Shown one piece after another: positions 23,443-32,600 of a DNA stretch of 37,327 nt. Location of the stretch: contig JAPKZI010000009.1 of the NCBI GenBank assembly GCA_026393865.1, positions 1 to 37,327 on the forward strand, given 5' to 3'. A program made the translations under genes and the position numbers. Origin of the DNA: Candidatus Aminicenantota bacterium (GTDB taxonomy: Bacteria; Acidobacteriota; Aminicenantia; Aminicenantales; UBA4085). The notes beneath the pieces are model-generated. The model saw only the letters and a list, made by a program, of their open reading frames with translations. It was not told the origin of the DNA and did no database searches. Positions within the stretch are counted from its first letter, which is position 1, and each line of letters opens with the position of its first letter.

Positions 23443-25481
23443 TAAAGCGAAGCCAAAACCCCTCTGACGTACCCGATCGACTCCGCCGCCCCGGCCAGAG
23501 GGTCCTTCTCGTCCTTTTCGTATTCCAGGCTGACCGCTCCGGCGTAATTCAGCTTGATGAGCGTCCTCAGCAGTTTCGGAATGTCGGTGACGCCTCGCCC
23601 GATCTCGACGGTCGAGCCTTTCTCTGTCGAATCGGTCACGTCCTTGATATGGAGATCGAGCAGCCTCTCTTTGTACCGCTCGGCCGCGCCGGCCGGGTCG
23701 ATCCCGCATCGCTGCGTATGCCCGACATCGAGACATAGGCCGACGCGCATGTCCATGCCTTTGATCTTGTCGTAAACGCTTTCGGGCGTCGGATAGAGCT
23801 TGTCCGTGGGTCCGTGGTTATGGACGGCCAGCCCGATACCGGACCGCTTGACGAGTTCATGAGCCAGGTCCAAGAGCTCGTGATTCGGAACACCGACGAT
23901 CATTTTCATGCCAGCGGCTTTGGCGTAATCGAACGCCTGCCTGGTTTCGGTTTCGGTCCTCATATAGATCACCCCGCCCGCATAGGGATCGAGCCCGGAC
24001 TGCTTGAGCTTCGCCGCGATCGCCCGGATCTGATCCGGAGAGCTCTCCAACGGCAAATGCATGCTCTTGAGCGAGATTTTCCGCAGTCCCAGCCGCTTGG
24101 TCATGCCGATCGTCTCGTCCAAGCCGAACGCCCGGAACGTGTACGAGCACATGCCGAGCTCGAAGCGGTATTTATTCCTGTCGACAAGCAGGATCGGCTC
24201 TTGTTGGGGAAACAATTGGTTCGAGATCACGGGCGCGGCCAGACGCACGGCGATATTTCCGAGGTGGCAGGCCAGGACCGACTTGTGGCCGATCTCGACG
24301 TCCGCGGTCGGCGTCTTTCGCGTTTTCATGGATTCGACGAAATTCCTGATATGTTCGAAATGAAAATCGCCCGATCCCCCCTGGCGCGGCTTGGGCAACA
24401 TGCGGAAGACTCGGTCCGGCTGCTTGAGCTGATCGGTTTCGGCATGGACCTCCCATCCTCCCCTGTCCACAACGAGAATTCCGTTCTCACCGTGGAACTC
24501 GCAGCCGTGCTCCCTTTGCCACGGCCCGATCCCGCAGCCGATCATGTGTTCCCAGACGAGCGAGAAAGTGGGGAATTCGATGACGGATTGCTGCGTGTCC
24601 GGCGTTTCCCGGATGTCGTCTGGAAAACCGTATTTTCCGCCGATGGCCATGGCCCCGACCGGTTCTTCCCCCATGATCCACATGACCACGTCGATCATGT
24701 GCGCGCCCCAGTCCGTGGCCAGGCCGCCGGAATAGTCCCAGAACCAGCGAAAGTTGTGGTGAAAGCGCATCGAATTGAACGGCCGGGCCGGCGCCGGACC
24801 GAGCCACATGTCGTAATCGACGCCTGGAGGAGCGGGTCCGTCCGGAGGGCTTCCGAGCGAGCCCTTCCAATCGAGATAGGCCCAGGCGCGCGTCATCCGG
24901 ATCTTGCCGAGCCGGCCGGATTTGACGAAGTCCCGGGCGGCCTGGTAGTGCTTGGAGCTGCGCTGCTGAGTGCCCACTTGGACGATGCGGTTGTATTTGC
25001 GCGCGGCCGTGACCATGGCTCGGCCTTCCGCGATGGTCGTCGCCAGCGGCTTTTCGACATAGACGTCCTTGCCGGCCTGGCAGGCCAGGACGGTCAGGAG
25101 AGCATGCCAGTGATCGGGCGTCCCGACGATGACGGCATCGACGTCCTTGCGGTCGAGGATCCTGCGGAAATCCTTATAGCCGTCCGGGGCCTTGCCGCGA
25201 GCGTCGGTTACTCTCTTGATCCCTTCGGCGAGCCGTTTCTCATCGACGTCGCAGACGGCCGGACAGTCGATCTCCGGCAGACGGAGAAAAGCGCCGAGGT
25301 CGGCCTTCCCCTGGTCGCCCGCGCCGATCAAGCCCACCCGGATCCTGTCGCTTGAGGCAGGTTTCTGCCGGGTTGAAGCGGCAGCCGCCGCGGCGGTCGC
25401 CAGGCCGGCGGCGATAGCCGAGGCCGAGAGCGATGCTTTCGCCGCATCCCCGAGAAATTCCCTGCGTTTCATTTTTTTCAT
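23442..25481 (-). CDS. Tat-exported Gfo/Idh/MocA oxidoreductase fused to a sugar isomerase/epimerase TIM barrel
   Basis: A 679-residue two-domain protein. The ATG at 25479-25481 follows AAGGAGGCCGG and gives MKKMKRREFLG, a twin-arginine-like signal with an Ala-rich helix. The Gfo/Idh domain (about 45-435) has GLIGAGDQGKAD for NAD(P) and the EKPLATT motif. Family members oxidise sugars, often at C3. From about residue 455 (FELGMCSYTFRAFG) a xylose-isomerase-like TIM barrel follows, with LAVHNHGP, GLCLDVGHT, LLDLHIKD and a final SLEYE carrying the usual metal ligands. The last part of the usual Gfo/Idh C-terminus is missing, so the domains are joined tightly. It is divergent from the DUF1080 gene, which suggests a joint 3-keto-glycoside pathway. 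Its stop codon abuts repeat copy 3. Confidence 0.92.
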   Translation of the reverse strand: MKKMKRREFLGDAAKASLSASAIAAGLATAAAAAASTRQKPASSDRIRVGLIGAGDQGKADLGAFLRLPEIDCPAVCDVDEKRLAEGIKRVTDARGKAPDGYKDFRRILDRKDVDAVIVGTPDHWHALLTVLACQAGKDVYVEKPLATTIAEGRAMVTAARKYNRIVQVGTQQRSSKHYQAARDFVKSGRLGKIRMTRAWAYLDWKGSLGSPPDGPAPPGVDYDMWLGPAPARPFNSMRFHHNFRWFWDYSGGLATDWGAHMIDVVMWIMGEEPVGAMAIGGKYGFPDDIRETPDTQQSVIEFPTFSLVWEHMIGCGIGPWQREHGCEFHGENGILVVDRGGWEVHAETDQLKQPDRVFRMLPKPRQGGSGDFHFEHIRNFVESMKTRKTPTADVEIGHKSVLACHLGNIAVRLAAPVISNQLFPQQEPILLVDRNKYRFELGMCSYTFRAFGLDETIGMTKRLGLRKISLKSMHLPLESSPDQIRAIAAKLKQSGLDPYAGGVIYMRTETETRQAFDYAKAAGMKMIVGVPNHELLDLAHELVKRSGIGLAVHNHGPTDKLYPTPESVYDKIKGMDMRVGLCLDVGHTQRCGIDPAGAAERYKERLLDLHIKDVTDSTEKGSTVEIGRGVTDIPKLLRTLIKLNYAGAVSLEYEKDEKDPLAGAAESIGYVRGVLASL

Positions 25482-25616
25482 TCCGGCCTCCTTTCCTGTC
25501 ATGAGGGGCGCTTCGTTCGGCACCGTCGGCCCTTATTTATTTATACACAGAACGGGATTCTTTTGCTATATTTTAAAATGTGAACGTGATAAGAATACAA
25601 TCAAGGGAGAAAGAAT

Positions 25617-26507
25617 ATGCTGAAGAAAACGTGGAGCCCTATATTTATCTTCTTGGCGTCGATGTCTGCGGCCGCGGTGATGGCGCCGAACGGGAATACA
25701 TCTCAACCCGAGGCCGCGAATGTTCTGATCGCCCAGGAAAAAGCCCAGGGCTGGGTCCTCCTGTTCGACGGAATAACTTTCGCCGGGTGGCGGGGGCTAG
25801 GTTATACCCACGTTCCACCGGAGCACTGGATCATCGAGAACGGAGCCATCAAAAAAGTGCCGACGAAGGACGTGCCCCTTCAGAAGGACGGCCAACCGCT
25901 CCTCGGCGGCGACCTGATGACCATCGAGGAATTCGAGGACTTCGAGCTCGCTTTCGACTGGAAGATCAGCCCCGGCGGCAATTCGGGTGTCAAATACAAC
26001 GTCTCGGAGGAGATGTCGACGGCGGCCGGGGCCCCGGGCTTGCCCGGGGGGTCCACTTCCGCCGTACTCGCCCGTGAAAATAAACCACGGGCGAGTGGCG
26101 AGCCGAAGGCTCGTCCCTTGACGGCCAATCCCCCATCTCATGCCGCCCTGGGATTTGAATATCAGGTCTTGGACGACGATAAACACCCCGATGCCAAGAA
26201 CGGCCCGAACCGGACGGCGGGAGCCCTTTACGATCTGATCGGTCCCCGGAACAAAACACTGAAACCGGTCGGCGAATACAACACGGCTAAGATCGTCTTC
26301 ATCGGAAAGCACGGCGAGCATTGGCTTAATGGGGTCAAAGTTCTCGAATTCGACCTGGACACGGCCGCCTTCGGCCAGCTCCTGGCTAAAAGCAAATACA
26401 AGGACATCCCCAAGTTCGCCGAAAAACGGAAAGGGCATATCGTCCTTCAGGACCATACGGACGCGGTCTGGTATAGGAACATCAAGATCCGAATCCCAAA
26501 AAAATAA
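25617..26507 (+). CDS. DUF1080 (3-keto-disaccharide hydrolase-like) exported protein with repeat-encoded insertion
   Basis: A 296-residue protein with a signal peptide (about 1-22) and a LamG-like DUF1080 domain. Landmarks are WVLLFDGITFAGWRG, FELAFDWKISPGGNSGVKYNV, GFEYQVLDD, GEYNTAKIVFIGKHGEHWLNG and a final IKIRIPKK. The Pfam family is named for hydrolysis of 3-keto-glycosides. Residues 135-168 are encoded by a full three-hairpin repeat (SAVLARENKPRASGEPKARP and neighbours). Without them the text reads NVSEEMSTANPPSHAALGFE, a normal family sequence. The insertion lies in the loop between two core strands. The ATG follows GGGAGAAAGAAT. It is divergent from the Gfo/Idh-isomerase gene across a 135-bp AT-rich gap. 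Confidence 0.92.
   Translation: MLKKTWSPIFIFLASMSAAAVMAPNGNTSQPEAANVLIAQEKAQGWVLLFDGITFAGWRGLGYTHVPPEHWIIENGAIKKVPTKDVPLQKDGQPLLGGDLMTIEEFEDFELAFDWKISPGGNSGVKYNVSEEMSTAAGAPGLPGGSTSAVLARENKPRASGEPKARPLTANPPSHAALGFEYQVLDDDKHPDAKNGPNRTAGALYDLIGPRNKTLKPVGEYNTAKIVFIGKHGEHWLNGVKVLEFDLDTAAFGQLLAKSKYKDIPKFAEKRKGHIVLQDHTDAVWYRNIKIRIPKK
26019..26122 (+). repeat. Three-hairpin repeat, copy 4 (full length, 104 bp) inside the DUF1080 gene
   Basis: Same ends as the other copies. GACGG flanks it on both sides (26018-26022 and 26120-26124), giving a net insertion of 102 bp, or 34 codons, with no stop. Relative to copy 3 it has lost one T in the first loop and gained one G five bases later, so length and frame are kept. 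Other changes lie in the second hairpin loop. Confidence 0.95.
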
Positions 26508-26528
26508 GACCGATCCGATCTGGAACGA

Positions 26529-27434
26529 TCAGCGCCAGAGAGGCGTCGGATATTTGCCGGCCGCGACAAGACGGGCGATTTCGGCCATGACTCTCGGCTT
26601 GTCTTCCCGATACGTCACGCCGAACCATTTGTCTGCGCTGGGAAGGACCTTGACCGAAGCCTGTCCGTTCTTGACCAGCTTGTTGACAACCAGCGGGATA
26701 TACAGCTCGGATTTCAGGTCGTTCCCTCTGTCTTTGAGGAAAGCTTCGAACTCCGTTCGGGCGAATCCAAAGAAAGCCGGCGTGAATCCCCAGAAATTCA
26801 TGGACACCGTCTCCCGTCCGGTGAGCCGCACCTCCTGGCCCGCTTCATTCAGGAACCGGGCCCCGTCCGCCGTTTTTTCGATGCACGTCCGCTCGACGAT
26901 AGTCCTCAAGAGCCCCTTTTCGGCCACTTCGCAGACACCCCTGGCCACGGTGCCGTGCTCGGAGAGGGCCGTTCCCAGCTTATAGCCGACCAGTGAAAAC
27001 GACGCGTCATCCGCTTTCACATTTCGCAAGAAGTCGGCCATGACCGCGTAGGCCCGCGCGCCGTAGAAATCATCGGCGTTGATGGCGGCGAAGGGGCCAT
27101 CGACTTTAGGTTCAGAGACGAGCACGGCATGGCTCGTCCCCCAGGGCTTGATCCGGCCGGCCGGGACGGACAGCCCCTCGGGGATGTTTTGGAGCTCCTG
27201 AAAGACGTAATCGATATCCAGCTTTGACCGCAATGGGGTCAGAAAGACCTCATGGAATTCCTTCTCGATGCTCTTCCGGATGACGAAGACGACCTTCCCG
27301 AATCCCGCCCGGCCGGCGTCATAGATCGCATAATCGACGATGGTCTCGCCGGAGGGTCCGACCTGGTCCATTTGTTTCAGACCCCCGTAGCGATTGCCGA
27401 TGCCGGCGGCAAGGATGACAAGGATAGGTTTCAT
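26529..27434 (-). CDS. Sugar-1-phosphate nucleotidyltransferase
   Basis: A 301-residue cytoplasmic nucleotidyltransferase of the NTP_transferase family, which joins a sugar-1-phosphate to an NTP to make an NDP-sugar. The opening VILAAGIGNRYGGLKQ is the nucleotide-binding signature, and INADDFYG (118-125) carries the metal-binding aspartates. SMNFWGFTP and YREDK motifs follow. Start: the ATG at 27432-27434 is 8 nt from GAGGAG; a TTG two codons earlier is possible. It is convergent with the DUF1080 gene. The closest functional link in the window is the GHMP kinase, and together they could turn a free uronic acid or sugar into an activated sugar. Substrate unknown. Confidence 0.88.
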   Translation of the reverse strand: MKPILVILAAGIGNRYGGLKQMDQVGPSGETIVDYAIYDAGRAGFGKVVFVIRKSIEKEFHEVFLTPLRSKLDIDYVFQELQNIPEGLSVPAGRIKPWGTSHAVLVSEPKVDGPFAAINADDFYGARAYAVMADFLRNVKADDASFSLVGYKLGTALSEHGTVARGVCEVAEKGLLRTIVERTCIEKTADGARFLNEAGQEVRLTGRETVSMNFWGFTPAFFGFARTEFEAFLKDRGNDLKSELYIPLVVNKLVKNGQASVKVLPSADKWFGVTYREDKPRVMAEIARLVAAGKYPTPLWR

Positions 27435-27506
27435 GTTCAAAGCTCCTCGGCGATCGCTTCATTATAGCAAAAATCGCGCAAAGCCGCGCCTCGCGCTTCG
27501 GCCCAT

Positions 27507-27535
27507 TTGACAGAAATCGAGGCTCATGCTAAGTT
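27507..27535 (+). promoter_or_regulatory. Putative sigma-70 promoter of the Ser/Thr kinase gene
   Basis: A consensus TTGACA (27507-27512), a 17-nt spacer ending TGC (extended -10 feature) and TAAGTT (27530-27535). The kinase ATG is at 27553, preceded by GGGGA at 27541-27545, so the leader is very short. Confidence 0.58.
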
Positions 27536-27552
27536 CATCTGGGGAATGATAG

Positions 27553-29487
27553 ATGAAATGCCCCTCCTGCCAGACCGAGAATTTGCCCGACAGCCGCTTC
27601 TGTCATAAGTGCGCCACTCCCCTGCCCTCCGATATCTCGAATCCCACCCCCTCTTTTACCAAGACCATGGTCACGCCCTTCGAAGAGCTGTCCCGGGGGG
27701 CGTTGTTCGCCGGCCGCTACGAAGTGATCGAAGAGCTGGGCAAGGGCGGCATGGGCAGAGTTTACAAGGTTTTTGACCAGAAGATCCAGGAGGTCGTCGC
27801 CCTTAAGCTCATCAAGCCCGAGATCGGCTTCAATGAGAAGGCCGTCGAGCGGTTCAAGAACGAGCTCAAATTCGCCCGGAAGATCTCCCACCGCCACGTC
27901 TGCCGCCTCTATGACCTGGGAGAGTACGGACTGGCCCACTTCATCACCATGGAATACGTCGAGGGCGAGGACCTCAAGAACTTCATCCGCCGCTCCGGGA
28001 CCATCACCACGCCGAAGGCCATCAGCATCGCCAAACAGGTCTGTGAAGGCCTCATCGAAGCTCACCGCTTGGGCGTCATCCACCGAGACCTGAAGCCCCA
28101 GAACATCATGATCGATAGGGAGGGCAATGTCCGGGTCATGGACTTCGGGCTGGCCCGTTTCCTGGAGGCGGACGGAGTCACGGGTTCCGGCGTTATGCTC
28201 GGAACCCCCGAATACATGTCGCCCGAGCAGGTCGACCTCAAGGAAGTCGATGCCCGCTCGGACATCTACTCGCTGGGCGTGATCATGCACGAGATGGTCA
28301 CCGGCCGGGCCCCCTTCGAAGGCCAGACTCCCATCAGCATCGCCATCAAGCACAAAAGCGAGCTTCCCCGTGATTCCCGGCAGATCAACCCCCTCGTGCC
28401 GGAATCGTTCTCCCGCCTTATCCTCAAATGCCTGGCCAAGGATCGCCAGAAACGCTACCAGAGTGCCGAGGAGCTCCGCCAAGACCTGACGGGCATCGAA
28501 AAGGGTCTGCCATCCTCGCTCAAGGAAATCTCCAGGCAGGACTCCCGGGGTTCCCGGGAGATCCCCGTCAAATTCCAATTGCGGAAATTGTTTGTTCCCG
28601 CCCTGATCCTTCTCGTCGGCGTCGCCGTTCTCGTCTTCGTCTTGACAAAAAAAAGCGAATCGCCATCGAAGATGTCTTATTATAGTCCCTCCGGTCCCCG
28701 CTCGGGCCAGCTTCAAAAACCCCCCGTTTCGCCGTCGGGGGACGGCCAGAGCTCCGCGCGCCGGGGAAGCGGTTCCGACATTCTCAACATCATAGGAGAT
28801 GAATTCTTAAAACTCCTTGCTTCCAAAAACCCCCAGGACATCAAGGAAATCGAAAAACTCGCCGATAAATTCAAGGGTATGCTCCCGGAAAAAGGGCCCT
28901 ACGTGGACGCCTACAACGACATGACCCGGAAGATCAACGAACGGAAAAAACTGACGGCCGCCGAGCCGGGCCGGGCCGGAACGGATAAACAGCCCGCCCC
29001 CGAGGTTCAGGGCGAGATGAACAAGCTCCTGGCCCTCGTGGCCGAACGCCAGGCCGCTCAGAAGGCCAAGGACGCAATGACCGCGGCCAAAACGCAGACC
29101 CTGCGGACGGCCAGCATGGACGCGAATCTTCTCTTCCGCTTGGCCCGTTATGAAGAGACGAACGCCGACGACGCCTTCGCCAAGAACGACTACTCCGGAT
29201 CGAAAGCCCTCTACCGGATCCTGGAGAAGGTCTATGCGCTCTGCCCCCAAAGCGCGACTGATAAGGACGGGGTGGCCAAGCTGCAACAGTTCCTGGCCGC
29301 GCTGAAGAAAGAGGTCGAACAGGCGGGCGCGGCCTCGGCCGATGCCTGGCTGGCCGAATACGCCGCCGAGATCGAGAAACAGGCCACGGCCTTCTTGGCC
29401 AAAAAGGACCTGGAGAACGCGGCCGGGGCCACCATCCGGGCGGCCTTCCTCTACGAGAAGCTCAAGGACGCAGCCGCGTCCAAATAA
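27553..29487 (+). CDS. Transmembrane Ser/Thr protein kinase with zinc ribbon
   Basis: A 644-residue Hanks-type kinase. The N-terminal zinc ribbon has C3, C6, C17 and C20. The kinase domain (about 56-315) has the glycine loop GKGGMG, K85 in VALKLI, HRDLKPQN (177-184), DFG (197-199) and GTPEYMSPEQ. A transmembrane helix (346-365) follows. The C-terminal 280 residues are Lys/Ala-rich and helical, with TPR-like texture (LLFRLARYEETNADDAFAKNDY) and probably extracytoplasmic. The layout is that of bacterial sensor kinases that phosphorylate proteins in response to an external cue. The zinc ribbon ahead of the kinase domain is seen in several uncultured phyla. It stands alone, with its own promoter and no phosphatase gene nearby. 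Confidence 0.94.
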   Translation: MKCPSCQTENLPDSRFCHKCATPLPSDISNPTPSFTKTMVTPFEELSRGALFAGRYEVIEELGKGGMGRVYKVFDQKIQEVVALKLIKPEIGFNEKAVERFKNELKFARKISHRHVCRLYDLGEYGLAHFITMEYVEGEDLKNFIRRSGTITTPKAISIAKQVCEGLIEAHRLGVIHRDLKPQNIMIDREGNVRVMDFGLARFLEADGVTGSGVMLGTPEYMSPEQVDLKEVDARSDIYSLGVIMHEMVTGRAPFEGQTPISIAIKHKSELPRDSRQINPLVPESFSRLILKCLAKDRQKRYQSAEELRQDLTGIEKGLPSSLKEISRQDSRGSREIPVKFQLRKLFVPALILLVGVAVLVFVLTKKSESPSKMSYYSPSGPRSGQLQKPPVSPSGDGQSSARRGSGSDILNIIGDEFLKLLASKNPQDIKEIEKLADKFKGMLPEKGPYVDAYNDMTRKINERKKLTAAEPGRAGTDKQPAPEVQGEMNKLLALVAERQAAQKAKDAMTAAKTQTLRTASMDANLLFRLARYEETNADDAFAKNDYSGSKALYRILEKVYALCPQSATDKDGVAKLQQFLAALKKEVEQAGAASADAWLAEYAAEIEKQATAFLAKKDLENAAGATIRAAFLYEKLKDAAASK

Positions 29488-29495
29488 TCCCTTTC

Positions 29496-29657
29496 CTATT
29501 CGAACCGGGGATTCACCACGTTGCTGAACATCGAACCGAAGGTGAAACTCAGCCCGATATTGAAACCGTAGGAATTGGCCTCGAACCTCCCCTCGTCGTA
29601 ATCGTTCAGGCCCATGAAGGCCAGGTTGTACTCGCTCCCTCCGCTTGAGGACGCCTT
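29496..29657 (-). pseudogene. C-terminal remnant of an outer-membrane beta-barrel protein
   Basis: Directly after the tricorn-like gene's TAA, the same frame stays open for 53 codons to a TAG at 29496-29498. It encodes two amphipathic strand-like segments (SEYNLAFMGL and NSYGFNIGLSFTFG) and the end NVVNPRFE. The aromatic/glycine alternation is that of an outer-membrane barrel C-terminus, not of a protease. No ribosome binding site precedes it. It is most simply the 3' stub of a deleted gene, although a 39-codon ORF from an internal ATG exists. Confidence 0.6.
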
Positions 29658-32600
29658 TTAACGCCGGACCCGGATCGGATACGGAGGGCGCGGGAGCTTC
29701 TTCGGAGGATTCTTCTTGAGCTCGTCCAGGACGATCTGGATCGCTTTCTCCAGCTGCGGATCGCGCCCGGCGATGACCTCGGCCGGAGTCTGATCGATCT
29801 CGACATCCGGCGGAACCCCGACGTTCTCCACCACCCACCCGTCCTCGGTCCAGATGGCCAGATTGGGAGCGGTGACGGAGCCGCCGTCCATCAGGACCGG
29901 GAAGCCGAGGGTGCCGACCAGCCCTCCCCACGTCCTCTTGCCGACGATGGGGCCCAGTTTGAACTTACGCCACATCCAGGGGAAGAGATCGCCTCCGGAA
30001 CCGGCCATTTCGTCTGCGATGAGGACCTTTGGGCCCTGGATCGAAGCGCTGGGCGACTTGAAGTCGGCCCCGTAGCGCGTGTTCCAATAGCTGACGAGCG
30101 GCTGGCGCAGATGGTCGATGTAATAATCGGCTACCAGGCCGCCGCCGTTGAAACGCTCATCGACGATGATAGCCTCTTTGTCGGCCTGCGGGTAGTAATA
30201 CCGCTTGAAATAGGTGTGGCCGAGCGTGGTCGTATTGGGGACGTAGACGTAGGCCACGCGGCCGCCCGTGGCTTGTTCGACCTTCTTGAGGTTGCCCTCG
30301 ACCCAGTCGCGGTTGCGGAGGGCGGATTCGCTGGCGATCGGAACGACCGCGACCGTGCGCGAACCCGTCCCGTCGGGGTTCGGGCCGACCGTGATCTCGA
30401 CGATCTTGCCGGCCGTGTTCTCGAACATGGCGTACAGGTTAGCCGGCGGCCGGAGGTCCTTTCCGTTCACGGCCAAAAGGTATTCTCCGCTCTTCACCTC
30501 CACGCCGGGCTCGGTCAGCGGCGCGCGGAGCTCGGGATTCCAGTTCAATCCGCCGAACACTTTCTTGAACCGGTACCGGCCGTTTTCGACGGCATAATCG
30601 GCCCCCAAAAGACCGCCCGGAACGCTCCTGACCTCGAACGGAGAGTCTCCTCCGCCGACCCGGTGGTGGCCGACACCGAGCTCAGAACACATCCACTGGA
30701 TGATCCGGTTCAGGTCGCCGCGGCAGGCGGCGTGGGGCAGAAAGACCTCGTATTTGGCCTTCATCGCCGGCCAATCGGCGCCGTGCATATTCGTCGCATA
30801 GAAGTAATCGCGGTTGATCCGCCAGGCTTCGTCATAGATCTGTTTCCATTCGGCGACGGGCTGAATCTTGACTTCGATAGCATCGGTGTTCAATCGACCT
30901 TGGCCCGGCTGGGGTTTAGGCGTCAGGGAGGTGATGAAATAACCGCCTCCGGACACATAGAAGATCTTCTTTTTATCGACGGAGATTTCGTATCCGGAGA
31001 CTCCGTTAAGAACGACCTCGTCCTTGCGCGTCTTGAAATCGAACTTGTGGAGCGTCGCTCCTGGAGCACCAGGGCCGGAAACGGCCGGATTCTCGAGGTA
31101 GAAGAGCTGTCCCGCCTCGCCGGCGGCCAGGCCTCGATAGCTTCCCGCCGGAACGGGCAAAGCCAGGATCCGGTGGTCGAGGCCGTCGAAATCGATCTTG
31201 AACGTCTCGGCGGCCTTCGCCGGCGCGGCCGCGGGTTTCTCCTCCTTGAGCACGGCGGCCGGGGAGGACTTGGCCTCGGTTTTGGCCGCGGGGGTTTTAT
31301 CGACCGCGGGCTTGTCCGGCGTCCCTTTTTCCTCGTCGCTCTCCTTGGCCAACGGGTTCGGTGCGTCTTTGGTCAGGGCCGCGACGTAGATCGAGCTCGT
31401 CAACCGCATGTCGGCGTTCGACATATCGAACCACTGCTTCACGGGACCGGCGTCCGTCGAGGAGAAGAAATAAAGGTATTTTCCCGACGCGTCGAAAACC
31501 GGATCGCTCACTTCGCTCAGGCCGTCCGTGATCGGGAAGGCCCGGTCCTGCTCGAGCGAATAGGCGCAAACCCGCTGGATATAGGTCGCGGAGTTCAGGG
31601 TGTAAGCGATCCACTTGGAATCCGGCGACCAGGCGGTCGAATTGCCGCCTCGCCCGCCGAGCTGAAAGTCGACCGCGATCTTCTTCTGGATCCCGGTCTT
31701 CAGGTCCAGCCAATAGAGAGTTCGGGAATTGTCTCCGAAGGAGATCTTCTGGCCGTCCGGCGACCAGACCGGCGAATCGAAGAACCCGCTTCCGGCGAGC
31801 TTGAAGGTCTTGACCTCTCCCTTGCCGTCCTGGGGGCGAACACGGAGCTGGTATTCGCCCGAGGCGTCCGAGAAATAAGCGATGGACCGGCCGTCCGGCG
31901 ACCAGACCGGGGATCGCTCGTGCGATGCCGGCGCGTTGGTGATATTGCGGGCGTCGCCCTTCTCCGCGGGCACGGTCACGATCTCACCCCGGAACTCGAA
32001 CACGGCCCGAGCTCCCGACGGCGAGAGATCCGCGTTCCGCACCCACCTCGCCCCTCGGACGAAGCGCTCGCGAAGCTCGCCGAGGTCGGCGGAAACGCCG
32101 ATCTTCAGCCGCGCGCTTTTGGCGGTCTGCGGATCGAAAACAAAAAGCTGACCGGCCTGCTCATAGATGATTTTTCCCCCGCCGGCCGCGGCGTTGAGAA
32201 TGGGATAGTCGGTGTGGTTCGTCAGTTGTTTGACCTCTTTGGTCTTTGGATCATAGGAGAAGAGGTTGAACTCGCCGTTTCGATCCGAGCGGAAATAAAC
32301 CTTGTCCCCGATCCACATCGGCCCGGGATCGTTGGCCCGCCCCTCGGGCTGGGGGACCTTTTCGAGGGACAAGTCGCTCAGCTTCAGGATCCAGATGACG
32401 GAATTGCGGCCGCCCCGATAGTTTTTCCACTGGGTGAACGCGTCCGGCAGAGGGTTATAGGCCAATCGCGTCCCGTCCGGCGAATAGACCGCCCGGGCCG
32501 CGTTCGGGACCTTGAGCTCCTCTGGAAATCCTCCATCCAGCGAGACCGTGTAGAGCTTGCTGTACGCGCCCGTGAAACTGGCCCGGCTCGAGGCGAAAAA

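Noticed and set aside
25482-25616. Promoters in the divergent gap between the oxidoreductase and DUF1080 genes
   Set aside because: TATA-like boxes occur on both strands (for example TATATT and TATAAA), but no convincing -35 element at proper spacing.
191-26122. CRISPR-type interpretation of the repeated sequences
   Set aside because: The copies are kilobases apart, lack regular spacers and have no cas genes nearby.
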